Below, one piece after another: positions 1-11,179 of a stretch of 64,000 nt of DNA. Position 1 is the first letter of the stretch. Every line of letters starts with the position of its first letter. Source of the DNA: Ophioderma brevispina (Eukaryota > Echinodermata > Ophiuroidea > Amphilepidida > Ophiodermatidae); NCBI GenBank assembly GCA_023653785.1, contig JAMKCH010078900.1, forward strand, positions 62,001 to 126,000, written 5' to 3'. The notes under the pieces are model-generated. The model was not told the origin of the DNA. It made no database searches and saw only the letters and a program-made list of their open reading frames with translations. The translations under genes and the position numbers were made by a program.

Positions 1-228
1 GAATGGCCTGCCAGAATTTCTGTAAAATTTATAGCATTTTTCGGTAAACTGTAGTACTTAATCGTTAGAATGAACATTCATAATACGGAATGTACGATAA
101 TGTTGATTCTCGAAAAAAAATCGAATAAAGCTCCAGTTGTAGTCGTTTTATACGCCTTGGTAAATTGGACATTAAAATTTACACGTATTTTGCTGGATTC
201 CAAATGTAGCATCGGCCACAGTGTAAGT
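1..228. other. Unassigned AT-rich sequence at the left edge
   Basis: I see no gene, splice-bounded exon or repeat here. It lies just outside the first copy of the 2-kb tandem duplication. A 62-codon frame starting at 70 has no recognisable features and I treat it as chance. Confidence 0.5.
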
Positions 229-2260
229 ACACTAAGGACATCCAAAGAGTATGTCTAGCGGTTGAAACCCTGGGTTTTGTGAATATTGACATAATAACTT
301 TAATCAACGTTAAGTGGAGAAAGTTGTGATTTATCTGTTAGTGCTTGAAGGTGTATATTTTGATACTCTTTTTAGAGTAAAAGGAATCAAAGATCATAGT
401 TTATCAAGAAGAAAGCTTTATCTTACTATCAAGTCATTTTTTTGTTTAAATTACGCGGCGTTCGGGCGAAAATCACGTAATTCTAATGATCGACACATAA
501 ACAAGTTGTTATAAATGCTGTTATTTTCAGTACAATAAACTAAAAAACAACGCTTTATCATATGGTATTTTTTCATTTATAGTATTAAATTTGCAGTAGT
601 TCCAACGTTCACTGAAAAATAAAATACAATATCATGTTAGGCTTACTACTTCAAGTACGAAAACCATAGGAAGAATACCGTATATTGGCAATTAGTATCA
701 AATGACGTATCTAAAACTCGTAAAAATAAACGACCTCGTAGTGTATATCAGAACCAATTTGAATGAAAGGATATTCCATTGGATATATTTAATTTTGTCA
801 TCAAACAGATAATTGCGTAGTATGTTTTCACCTTTCGGAGTCATCGCACTCTAGAGAGGTGCTATTATACTTTCTGTGTTGAAAACTTTCTATGAGTAAA
901 AACAACTTAACCATTTGAGGTTAAGATGGCAGTTGATTTCAATTCCCAAATGCACATATTTCTGATTATCAAAGGGGTATTTATTGAAAATGCATAATGG
1001 AGAAATTTTTCTCATGTTAAACATTTCTTTTCGTTATTGGAATTGAAAAGGAAAAATTAAATAATTTTCCTGTATCTACTCAATAAGCGTAATCGATTGA
1101 ATTCAAGTTATAATTAATAATTTCAATGAGTACTCTTTTTAAGTACATTAATCATGTATTTAATTGAGATGGCTGAAAATGGAATGATAATGTTGTCTAC
1201 ATGCTACTCAAAACATATTTACTTTATTGCGCTTATTAGTAAACCACCGATATTTAAATTATCAAGTAGTGAAATTATTAATCAACTAAGTTGCTGGACC
1301 TCAAAAATAATATCGTAGGTATGTGGGAAAATATAGGAAAAGAGAAAAGAGGAAGGAAAACGAAAAAGAGTTGGCTTGTTTCTTTGTTACAGTGCATTTG
1401 GTCTTAAAACCTCGCATCTAACAAAGGGGTGGGTGGTAGCCACCCCCCTTCGGGTTTCACCGGCAAGCTAAAGCCCCCCTTTTGGTGCCAGAGTATTAAT
1501 GTAATTGTCAATTGACATATTGGCCTCTTTGTTATCCAAAAACAAACATCCACGGGGTTATAGGAAAGATAAAGGTGATCACAAAGAAAAGGTTAGGAAA
1601 TCACATTTTTGTTTTTTTTTTCATGTGGGAAATGACTTTAGTTTTATTATGAGAGCATTTTAGGCTAAATAAGGTGGTTTGGGTCGCTAAAATCGAAATA
1701 TCAATTTCCACCTTATATTCAGTATTTTCGACTTTTCCTCAACATTGACGTCATAGTGACGTCTAATGGTGGTGTTGAAATACTTATTTGGTACAAATGG
1801 AAATAACAAACTCTAGCTATCCTTTGGTACCAAATTTACAGGAATCGGATGTTCAGTCACGGAAACCCCCCAACACCCTTCGGAGTGTTTGTTTTAAACA
1901 AATGGCTCGGTAGACGAGGGTTAATTTGGCAGTAAATTAATTTTAAGTAACTTTTAAACCGGTAAGGCTATCTACGATGAACTAGGAATCAAACCTTGGC
2001 CCTCTGATATGAACCCAAATACCTAATAACCACGATACTATGAAGGGAATATATAAGAACATTGAATTTATGTTATACATTATTTTCCTTTCAAATTCAT
2101 ATATTGTTAAATGAAAAGGGACAAATATCATACCAGAAACGTGAAAGTTCACACGGGGGGAGCGAGAGGGTTTTTGAACTATCTATAAAAACATTGAAGT
2201 GAAAATAGGCCACTACATTAGTGATTGTTTATTGTCCTTTTCTGGGGTTAAAAATTATCT
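229..2260. repeat. 2-kb tandem duplication, copy 1
   Basis: This block begins at ACACTAAGGACATCCAAAG and is followed directly by a second copy starting at the same words at 2261. Landmarks match in order along the whole length: the CATCCAAAG start, the AACGTTAAGTGGA stretch, the GACGTCATAGTGACGTC palindrome (about 1747), and the TGAAGGGAATATATAAG stretch (about 2041). The copies differ mostly by one- to four-base insertions and deletions rather than substitutions. No coding frame survives in either copy. The C/G-rich strip near 1430-1480 is present in both. Confidence 0.9.
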
Positions 2261-4250
2261 ACACTAAGGACATCCAAAGTCGTATGTCTAGCGTTGTTTG
2301 AAACCCTGGTTTTGTGAATTATTGGACATAATAACATTCATAAACGTTAAGTGGAACAATAAGTTGTGATTATCTGTCTTTGCTTGAATTGATATTTGAT
2401 ACTCTTATTTAGAGTAAAAGGAATCAAGATCACTAGTTTATCAGAAGAAAGCTTTTTCTTACTATCAAGTCTTTATATTTGTATTTATTTACAGGCGTTT
2501 CGGGCGAAAATCACTTTAATTCTAATGATCGACACATACAACACGTTGTTTTAAATGCTGTTCTTATTTTCAGTACAATAAACTAAAAACAACGCTTTAA
2601 TCTATGGTATCTTTTTCATTTATATTATTAAATTTTTCAGTATCGCAACTGTCACTGAAATAAATACACGATCATGTTAGGCTTCTATTTCAATGTAACG
2701 AAAACCATAGGAAGAGTATAATTAGTGTCCCATGACGTATCTAATACTCGTAAAAATAAACGACTTCTGAGTGTATATCAGAACAATTTGAAATGAAATG
2801 ATTCCACTATGGAATTATTAATGTGTGTCATCAAACAGATCATGCGTATATGTTCACCTGGAGTCATAGCAACTCTTAGAGTAGTTGTCTTATACTTCTG
2901 TGTTGAAACACTTCTCTGAGTGAAAAAATACCATTTTTGAGGTTTAAGAGGGCAGTTGAATTTCAATTCAAGGGCCATATTTTGATTATCAAGGATGGGG
3001 TATTATTGAGGGGATTATAGTGCATAATGAGAATTTTCTCAGGTTAAATCATCGTAGCGTTATGGAATTGGGTAAGGAAAGATGGTGTATATTTCCTGTA
3101 TCTACTCAATAAGCTTAATCGGGTTTGCATTCAAGTTTATTAAATTAATTTCAAGTGAGTAATCTTGTAAGTACCATTAATCCAGGTATTTTAATGAGAT
3201 GGCTTGACAAATGTGAATGATAATTTGTCTACATGTAATCAAAAACCAATTTACTTTATTGCGCTATTTAGTTAAACACAGAATTAAATCAAGTTAGTGA
3301 CAATTATTAATCAACTAAGTTGCGGGAACTCAAAAATAATATCGTAGGATGTGGGAAAAATAGGAAAGAAAAGAGGAAAAACGAAACAGGTTGGGATGTT
3401 CTTGTTTTACATTGCATTATTGATCTTAACCTCGTCTTACCAAAGGGGGGGGGGTTAGCACCCCCCTATCGGGTTTTCCCCCGCAAGCTTTAAAGCCCCC
3501 TTTTGTGCCAATATTCATGTCTTGTCAATGACATATTTTGCTCTTTTTACCAAAACCACATCCACCGGGGTATAGAAAGATATAAAGGTGATCCCAAAGA
3601 AAAGGTTAGGCATATCACATTTCATGTGGGAAATGACTCGTTTTATATGAGAGCATTTTAGTGCTATAATAAGGGTTTGGGCGCTAATTGTAGAAAATAT
3701 CAATTTCACCTGATATTCAGTATTTTCGCACTTCCTCACATATGGACGTCATAGTGACGTCAGACTGGGGGGTTGTACTTATTTTGGTACAAAATGGAAA
3801 TAACAAACTCTAAGCGATCCTTTGGTACAAAATTTACAGGATTCGGATGTTCAGTAACGGAAACCACCCCACACCCTTCGGGAGTTTGTTGAAAAATGGC
3901 TCGATGTAGACGAGGGTTAAATTGGCAGTAAATTAAGTATGTGAAGTATACTTGTAAACAGTAAGGCTTATCTACTATGAACTAGGGAATCAAAACCTGG
4001 GACCCAGTCTGATATGAACCCAAATACCTAATAACCACGATACTATGAAGGGAATATATAAGAACATTGAATTTATGTATATACATATTTTCGGTCAAAT
4101 TAATCTATGTAAATTAAAATGGACAAATCTCATACCAAAACGTGAAAAGGGTTTTCAAACAAGAGGTTTTTGAACTATCTATAAAAGATTGAAGTGAAAA
4201 TAGGCTAATACATTAGTGATTGTTAGTCCTTTCTGGGGTTAAAAATCTAT
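2261..4250. repeat. 2-kb tandem duplication, copy 2
   Basis: This is a direct copy of 229-2260, head to tail with no spacer, and about 40 bases shorter. The last shared words are in TTTCTGGGGTTAAAAAT (about 2240 in copy 1 and 4232 in copy 2). The GACGTCATAGTGACGTC palindrome recurs near 3745. No gene is visible. The frames of 66 and 74 codons on the minus strand (2778-2978, 3515-3739) are not conserved in copy 1, so they are not genes. Confidence 0.9.
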
Positions 4251-5117
4251 CTTGTTGTTATAACGTTGAATTACCAACTTAGACTGATTTGACCTTTACG
4301 TTATTACAACTTCAACAATCATTAATTGCAGCAAACAGGTGTGAAACTGAGTAAAATGGTACTATTTTGCACAATTTACGTAACTTAATACATGTATGTT
4401 AGTGTTATCGACTTCTCAATTGAACTAAGGGTATTTTGTGAAATTTATTCTCATGAAACGTATTGTTGTATCATTAAAAATAAAAGGATCTTTTAACTTT
4501 ATGTTTAAAAACAATAAAACATAATCAGAAAAAAACTCAACTGCGCGATTCAAAACTGTGAGGCTCCTTTTTGCGTGCTCATCGCCCGGAGCGTCGCTAG
4601 CAGTCATAAGACATCTTACAATTCTCCGTCTGGTAACGAACACATGAACGCTTGAAAAATGCACTATTTTGGTGATACATACTACATGCATCTTATTTTA
4701 CGAAAAAGTGCGCTTCCAGTAAAAAAAAGGATAGAAAAAGACAATAATTGACCGTAATTAAAAATATAGTTAAAATACTTTTTGTCCAATTTCGCGGCCT
4801 ATACGACTAAATTTCAGAGCTCGTATTGACTTGACTATATCAACATGTTATACACTATTATGAATTCTCAATTACAAGTTATTTACAGGAACTATACTGT
4901 AAATCTATAGAAAAAATGGGAGCATGCGCAACAAAAATCCCAAAACCACAGCTGTATAGTTTCATTCAAATTCACTTTATATGACAGTTTCATTAATGCA
5001 TATGTTTACCAAAATAACTGAATTTACAGTATATCCACCGTACTTTTGGTGGACATTTTGGATAGGCTACTAAGTTAGGATGTTCGTCAGTGCGGGGGCG
5101 GTTTTTTTTATCCTATA
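4251..5117. other. No gene recognised
   Basis: AT-rich sequence. The 88-codon minus-strand frame at 4425-4691 has no family signature, no clear splice boundaries and no second copy, so I do not call it. Confidence 0.45.
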
Positions 5118-5552
5118 ACATTCACAATCTCTGTAATAACTCGCCAAATATATATTTTTCAGTGTTTTGATTGTGAATCATGTTTTTATACTGTAATTTT
5201 TCACAGTAATCATTCGGTAGAATTGCTGTCAAGTAAAATACTGGAAAAAAATTTATAATATGTTTGAGTGTGGCAAACTCATCTCAGATACAGCTACACA
5301 CATTGTACTAATTTAAACTTCGACCAGACTTCTTTTATCTCTACACATTACAATCTATGAATAACTCGCCAATATATATTTTTCATGTTTTGATTGAATC
5401 AGTTTTATTACTGTAATTTTCCCAGTAAATATTCGGCAGAATTGCTTCAGTAAAATACTGGAAAAAGTTTAATATTTTTGAGTGTGGCAAAATCGTCTCA
5501 GATCAGCTACACACATTGTAATAATATAAACTTCGACCAGACGTCTATAGCC
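5118..5552. repeat. 225-bp tandem duplication
   Basis: Two adjacent direct copies, 5118-5344 and 5345-5552. They share ATAACTCGCCAA, GAGTGTGGCAAA, AGCTACACACATTGTA and AACTTCGACCAGAC in order. As in the 2-kb duplication, most differences are single-base indels. Confidence 0.85.
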
Positions 5553-7515
5553 CCCCCCACCCCCGTGTTGATCAAGCCAGGAGGGGAGATGAATTTCGCA
5601 GTATCCCCATTGATCGATAGCGCACTTAATAAGCAGCCGTGAGGGGTTTCAGAGCCAGCAAACAAGACGAATGCAGATTGGTCTGTTTGGAAGCCTGTCA
5701 TTTGGCGTTTGGGTATGATCCCCAAAGTGAAAATCTATATATCTAAAAATTAGAATGTAATTGTGCTCAATATTTGGTATAGAAATAGAGGGCTTGTGAT
5801 ATAGGATCATAATATGCAACAAAACTCAATTTCGCCAAAATGGTCGATTGCCTGTTGGAAGACTCATGACGATAGGTCACATTCAAAATATACGCCACGA
5901 GTCTAAAGTTTTTTTTAATAAAAAAGCAAAGAAGAAATAAGTAGTGTAAGAAATAAGATAGTATAGTATTTCATTTTCCAAAAGGACATCCTGTAAATTC
6001 CAACACAGAGATTTCGAATAATCGCTATACATGTTTAATCTTTTTCCTTTAGGATTATGTGTTTAATGTTTCGTGATTCACCATTACCATGAAATCAATG
6101 CTGTGATCGATACCAGATATTCTTGCTCTTCTATTGAATGAGACATTTGTTTAACTAGGTCAGGAAGATTGACAGAATTGGATTTTTACGCCACATCATT
6201 GAATATGTATGACCAGTTCGATCCGGTTAGGGCCAATATGTGGGAACTCGCAAAAAAGTGTTAACTTTCCCGCGTGCGAGTAAACACATGACGTAATTGT
6301 AACTACCGCATGATACTACCGCATGGTTCAGAGTTGAATCAATAGAAATGTTTCACTTCCAAGTGTATTGCCAAAATAATTTGTAATTTTTGACCAAAAC
6401 AAACACCGTCGAACATACCCATGGCTTGCATCATGACATAAACATATAGAGTTGGTCGGAAACGTAAAACGAGATTGAATGAAAATAATTTTTCGACAGA
6501 GTGGTTCAGTTTTTCACATGAGAGGCAGAAGATCTAGTGCCGTCTTTAAGACCAATGCAGAACACAAGAGGCGCATGTGCAATTTTATGAGCTGCTTTTT
6601 TTATTGAAATATTTCTTTCACAAACATGTACGACACTAATGGTCATTGCGATTTATTTTAATGATGATGTTAAAGACGCATCTTTAGTGACATGACTCGT
6701 CACCGTGTTTGTTTCCGCACAGAAATTCCGCGAGACGAAAAAGGAACATTCAACTTGACGAATAGTCTCCTACGGGTACAAGGAGATACCAGTGTCAGTG
6801 TTGTTTCACTTGAAGAGGGTCACAAGTGATGTGTTGCGGTCTTCAAAGTATTATAAAGAATTTGGTGGCTGAGGTATGAAACGGCTATCGATCGCAATTT
6901 TCAAACGATCAGTGTGAAAAGTGCGCGCTGGCAAAGTCACCGGGTTACGAGTAACATTATAGTACGTAATATTGTACAGGTAATTTGTTACATAAGAGAA
7001 TAGTTCAAATACATCAACATGAAAAAATTAAGCAGTACCTGAAAACTGTTTGTTTCCATGTTGCTTCTTTTGCAAATCCCCTTAATTTGGATTTGAAGGC
7101 GATGCTGGCGAACGGTGAGTGCTCATGATAGGTTTTGTCATTTGAGGTAGGAATCTCCATGTGACCGATGGTGATATTTGAATACGTTGTGTAGTTTGGT
7201 CTGACTGCTGCGTACTTGTTCCAGGTGATAATCCAGGCGCCAAAGTCTGCGAGGCTTCATTCCAGGTAGTGCACGAACTGACTCTACATTCTGTAGGGCA
7301 TTGGTGGTCTAATGGAATTACATCTTGCACGGCATTGGTGTGATGTCTGGGTATTGGAAATGTATCGAAAGAAGCGGCGACTGCGGAGATACAAGACGTG
7401 GACCATAGGAGCAGGAGGTACTTGCTGGACTTGCTGGATGTTTTTAATTGAAGGATGTTGTTTGCAATTGAGGGACCCTATAAATCGACGAAGAACAGAT
7501 GATTGTCCTCTTTTG
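5553..7515. other. No gene recognised between tandem repeat and gag-like exon
   Basis: This 2-kb stretch holds a C-run at 5552-5564 and otherwise ordinary AT-rich sequence. The lower part of the stretch (about 7080-7515) may be the decayed continuation of the gag-like reading at 7516-7673, because its minus-strand translation is Ser/Pro/Gln rich, but it is broken by stops and I cannot prove it. Confidence 0.4.
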
Positions 7516-7673
7516 CTATTTTGTCGTTACAAGGTCTTGGATATCACAGCTGGATATTGACTGAATAGATATCAACGAGTTGTAGCCTTCATCAAAGAGT
7601 GCCGCGAGTGTTTTTCCATCAATGCTGTACTTTTCCCAATCGGTTAAGGATTTTAACCCTTCCAAATCTGTAT
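7516..7673 (-). pseudogene. Gag-like exon with a SAM-like helical motif, truncated
   Basis: On the minus strand an acceptor (GTATTGCAG, ending at 7674) is followed by an open stretch of about 52 codons ending in TAG at 7518-7516. The translation contains SLTDWEKYSIDGKTLAALF and, further on, DEGYNSLISIQSISSCDIQDL split by no stop. The pattern (short helix, W..Y.IDG, DEG..SL, then DI..L) is the one I know from small SAM-like domains at the start of gag-like proteins in invertebrate retroelements. The expected next piece (a basic stretch with RGQ..L) seems to be present in decayed form after the stop as TK, stop, QKRTI. I infer a relic of a retroelement gag or a retroelement-derived gene. It could equally be an exon of a host protein with a SAM-like fold. 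Confidence 0.4.
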
Positions 7674-7970
7674 CTGCAATACAACATTATTATGATAACG
7701 TCATTTCATTTGAGTATCAGAACAATATAAATATTGTTGGGCGAAAGTTTTGGATCAGATTCACCACTAGACCTAGAGTAAAGTTACCCCTTTCCTTATT
7801 CAAAGTTAATTTTATCAAAACTTCCGAACAAGAGTGCATTGTTTTGGTAAATGTTGCCAATATAAACAAGCAATTTTTTCTCTTACCATTATATTAGTAA
7901 TATTCAATGAGGCATTCGTTTTGTGATTTGTATTTCAAAGTGAAAAATAAGGAAGGTCATTTGCTTATTT
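7674..7970. other. No gene recognised
   Basis: AT-rich sequence upstream, in minus-strand terms, of the gag-like exon. The 91-codon plus-strand frame at 7622-7897 runs antisense over that exon and has no signature of its own. Confidence 0.4.
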
Positions 7971-8143
7971 CCGGTGTGAAAGTAGCTATAGTTCGGCGGG
8001 AGCCATAGTCCGGGTTTATTATACGATAACGGAATAAAGCGTGAAACTAATGTTGCGTGAAGAGTCAACTGAATTGAATGCCCTATTCCGTACCGTTGTA
8101 GCCGGACTGTCAGTACGCCGGACTATAGTTACTTCTACACCGG
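7971..8143. mobile_element. MITE, TCCGG family, copy 1
   Basis: A 173-bp element with imperfect terminal inverted repeats of about 40 bp. The left end reads CCGGTGTGAAAGTAGCTATA and the right end is its inverted counterpart with CTATAGTTACTTCTACACCGG. Internal words such as GCGTGAAGAGTCAACTGAAT recur at 38349-38526 and, inverted, at 49120-49275. It carries no coding sequence. The superfamily is not determined because I see no clear target duplication. Confidence 0.75.
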
Positions 8144-8478
8144 CATTCGAGTTCAACCGACTTTGGTCGCCGTGACAGTTTTTTAAGTAAAGCTGGTAAG
8201 CCCAATTTCGTTTTAAAGTTGATAGAAATGGACAGGGAAAATCTCATATAGAGTTTGGTCAGAAAATTATAAGGGCTTGTATCAAGTGCGGGATATTGTG
8301 CAAGTCGTTGAGTTTTGGAACAGTTTTTTGCACTCTTAAATAGTGTATTTATTCTCTCTTGAAACATAGTATAAAGATAATTAAAAGTGGGTAACCCGCT
8401 CATGGTCCGACTTTTCATGATGCTTTCTCCCTCACAGGAAACATATCACCTAAAACATGTGATTACAAAGTTTGGTAT
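8144..8478. other. No gene recognised
   Basis: The 102-codon minus-strand frame at 8110-8418 overlaps the end of the MITE and has no recognised motif, so it is treated as chance. Confidence 0.4.
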
Positions 8479-8629
8479 AAAATTGGATTCATTGAGTCCA
8501 ATACTCAAATTTATTGGTCAAGCCATGAGTTGAAAGAAATATTGGGCGAGACGAAGTCTAGCCCAATATTTTTCAACTCATGGCGAGACCAATAAATTTG
8601 GTATTGGACGAAAAGAGAATCCAATTTTA
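8479..8629. mobile_element. Foldback hairpin element, GCCCAATATT family, copy 1
   Basis: The two arms of about 65 bases pair over nearly their whole length: AAAATTGGATTC at the left, then TTTATTGGTCAAGCCATGAG and ATATTGGGC, mirrored by GCCCAATATT, CTCATGGCGAGACCAATAAA and GAATCCAATTTTAT. The loop is about 12 bases (GAGACGAAGTCT). Two diverged copies of the same hairpin lie at 9711-9835 and 10098-10225. No coding sequence. Confidence 0.8.
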
Positions 8630-8676
8630 TCATTATTATGTTTTGAGAATCTTGTGTCCTATATTACTATACACAT
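8629..8676 (+). repeat. Left flank of inverted pair
   Basis: The stretch ATCATTATTATGTTTTGAGA through CTATATTACTATACACAT is repeated in inverted orientation at 9650-9697. With the hairpin at 8479-8629 and the one at 9711-9835, it forms mirrored arms around the minisatellite. Confidence 0.75.
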
Positions 8677-8884
8677 TTCATTTTGCTCCAATAAATCCTC
8701 ACACAGCAGTATTGCTGAGTGTGAGGTGTATCCAGCCACCCTCGTTTAGCTGGGACAAAACCGGATTTAAAACTTTGGTTTAATTAACTACAAGAAATCA
8801 TAAGCTATAGAAGATGCATGGAATCTGCAGACCAAATAAGTACCAATAGACACTGTGAAACACTGAGAAACAGCAAAAGTATGG

Positions 8885-9412
8885 AACTATCAAACACTGG
8901 TAACCACCCAGTACATGGGATCCACCAAGACATGGAACCGCCTAAAAGTGGAAACCACCTAAGACATGAAATCACCTAACACCAGGAACCATCAAACACC
9001 AGGAACCTTCAAACACAAGGAACCATCAAACCCCCGGAACCATAAAGGGCATGGGCCCAGCCAGGCATTGGGAACCGCCAAACACTGGGAACCGCCAAAC
9101 ACTGGGAACCGCCACACACTGGGAACCGCCACACACTGGGAACCGCCACACACTGGGAACCGACACACACTGGGAACCGCCAAACACTGGGAACCGCCAA
9201 ACCCTGGAACCGCCAAACACTGGGAACCACCAAACACTGGGAACCACCAAACAATGGGAACCATCAAATACTGGGAACCACCAAACACTGGGAACCACCA
9301 AACACTGGGAACCACCAAACACTGGGAACCATCAAACACAGGGAACCACCAAACACTGGGAGCCATCAAACACTGGAAACCAACAATTACTGGGAACTAC
9401 CAAAAACAAGAA
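8885..9412. repeat. 17-bp minisatellite
   Basis: Tandem 17-bp units of the form AACACTGGGAACCGCCA, with a GCC-to-ACC variant in the right half and more degenerate units (GACATGG, ATACTGG) at the edges. About 30 units. Because 17 is not a multiple of three, all frames stay open in places, giving several spurious overlapping proteins on both strands (repeats of HWEPPNTGN or VPSVWRF). These are not genes. Confidence 0.9.
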
Positions 9413-9649
9413 AGACTCAACTTATGACCACCCCCACCACCAAAATGAAACATCCTTAAATTGCATCAACCAATCAGTCAGCAAATGGATATATTCTCAT
9501 CACCAGGCTGGACAGTCCTAATCTACAGTGAGAGCTGAGTTGCAGTATATGGATAGGGGATTGGAGTCCGAAGTGGTGAAAAAAATTGGGCACCCAGGTT
9601 TTTTGCTGGCATTTGATGACTGAACTCTCATTTTTATTGGGTCTCTACT
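9413..9649. other. No gene recognised; spacer after the minisatellite
   Basis: Contains non-repetitive sequence only. Confidence 0.4.
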
Positions 9650-9697
9650 ATGTGTATAGTAATATAGGACGTAAGATTCTCAAAACATAATAATGAT
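9650..9697 (-). repeat. Right flank of inverted pair
   Basis: Inverted copy of 8629-8676 with only a few changes (ATGTGTATAGTAATATAGGA, then CAAAACATAATAATGAT). It sits immediately before the second foldback hairpin, just as its partner sits immediately after the first. Confidence 0.75.
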
Positions 9698-9710
9698 ATA
9701 AAGGTGGATC

Positions 9711-10081
9711 GATTAAGCCCAAATTAATTGGTCGAGCTATGAGTTGCAAAAATATTGGACGAGACGCAGTTGAGCCCAATATTTGAAAACTCATAGCGAG
9801 AACAATTAATATTGGGCATAAATCATTTAATTTTATCATTACCATGTTTTGGATCGGTTCCGATATTTTCACACACTTGGACTTCTTAAAACATGATAAT
9901 GAGTTAAATCGGTCCAGCTGGAGAAGCAAAATGGGTAATTAAATTAGCCCATGGGACAGTGTGTGCGTTAATTTGGAGACGCTTTTGCTCATCATAAGAT
10001 CAAAAGGAAACATTTCCCTGTCCTTAACTTTCATTGGAGTAATGTAAAAATATGAAATTTTTTTTTTTTTTTTTTTTTTTT
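9711..10081. repeat. 385-bp tandem duplication, copy 1 (contains hairpin copy 2 and a T24 run)
   Basis: The block 9711-10060 is repeated at 10098-10441. Its first 125 bases are the GCCCAATATT-family foldback hairpin. The second part shares GGTCCAGCTGGAGAAGCAAA, GCCCATGGGACAGTGTGTGC and TTCATTGGAGTAATGTAAAA. Copy 1 ends in an uninterrupted run of 24 T (10058-10081), where copy 2 has only five T before normal sequence. This resembles a reverse-transcribed or slippage-expanded tail. Confidence 0.85.
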
Positions 10082-10097
10082 GTAATAAAATTGGATT

Positions 10098-10441
10098 GAT
10101 TCAGCCCAAATTTATTGGTCGAGCTATGAGTTGCAAAAATATTGGGCGAGACGCAGTCGAGCCCAATATTTTAAATCTCATAGCGAGACCAATAAATATC
10201 GGGCGCAAATCATCCAATTTTATCATTATCATGCGTAGGATCCGATATTATCGCGTATCGGACAACTCAGAGCATGATAATGAGTTAAATCGGTCCAGCT
10301 GGAGAAGCAAAATGTGTAATTAAATTAGCCCATGGGACAGTGTGTGCGTTAATTTGGAGACGCTTTTGCTCATCATAAGATCAAAAGGAAACATTTCCCT
10401 GTCCTTAACTTTCATTGGAGTAATGTAAAAATATGAAATTT
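10098..10441. repeat. 385-bp tandem duplication, copy 2 (contains hairpin copy 3)
   Basis: Direct copy of 9711-10060. The hairpin portion (10098-10225) has arms ATTTATTGGTCGAGCTATGA / CTCATAGCGAGACCAATAAA around GGGCGAGACGCAGTCGAGCCC. The second halves of the two copies are nearly identical, whereas the hairpins have diverged. Confidence 0.85.
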
Positions 10442-10904
10442 TTCCCGATACCAAAATCTCAATTTTGATGGAGTAAAATGGGGGACGCGGTTGTCGATTT
10501 GGTCACCCTCCTTTAAGTTCAGGATTAAAGAACATAAGTTTATTTACACGTGATTGGCTTTTTGGATGAATCAGTTGGTGATCTATGCAGAACTACCGGA
10601 GACGAATCAAAACAGTCGCAGTCACTTCCTCTGGGCTTCTTTACAATCTTAACAATGGCCACATCTGTCTCTTGAAATTCATTCTTTTCATTCGAGTCCG
10701 CAATAACTATCACATCTGTTTTCGATGGATCTTTCTTAGCTTCTGTTTTAAGACCATCTGTTTAAATATAAAAAGGTCTCGTTATCAAGGTTAAAACGAA
10801 AAATCCGATTCACCTCTTGAAAAACTTTTGAATTGAGCAGTTAGGTGACTACTACAGTAGATTCAACCCATTGTGTCACCTCTAGTACTTTTCCAATATA
10901 GGCG

Positions 10905-11141
10905 TTGAATGATGGCATGTGCAGTGGGTGTAAGTTTAATTTCCACGCTAAATGTATTGAAACATGCAATCCGATAACAGAGAAAAATCAATTCTCTACT
11001 TATAATGATGAAGGCATTCAAGTCAACGCAAACGAATTTATAGCTACATTAGACACTCTTATTGGCCATGGGAATGGATCAAAGGAAAACTTGTTCATTT
11101 TGATTACATACTTCGCAGAAATAAACCATTTTTCACTTTAA
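10905..11141 (+). pseudogene. Cys/His-rich coding-like fragment inside family A element
   Basis: A 78-codon open frame begins MNDGMCSGCKFNFHAKCIE. The C..C....H..C spacing resembles half of a zinc-binding module. The corresponding region of the shorter element near 30965-31170 aligns at DNA level (GTGCAGTGG, then GCATTCAAGTCA) but its reading has lost the cysteines. The function is unknown. It may be a captured exon, part of a lost transposase, or chance. Confidence 0.25.
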
Positions 11142-11179
11142 ATAATAATAAATATTAAATTACCATTTATTGGGTATGG

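Noticed and set aside
7082..7560. Opposed 82-codon frames around 7312-7330
   Set aside because: Neither has a recognisable domain; the minus-strand reading is at best decayed continuation of the gag-like exon.
8966..9521. Overlapping 81-156 codon frames on both strands
   Set aside because: They are translations of a 17-bp minisatellite; open frames on both strands follow from the repeat, not from selection.
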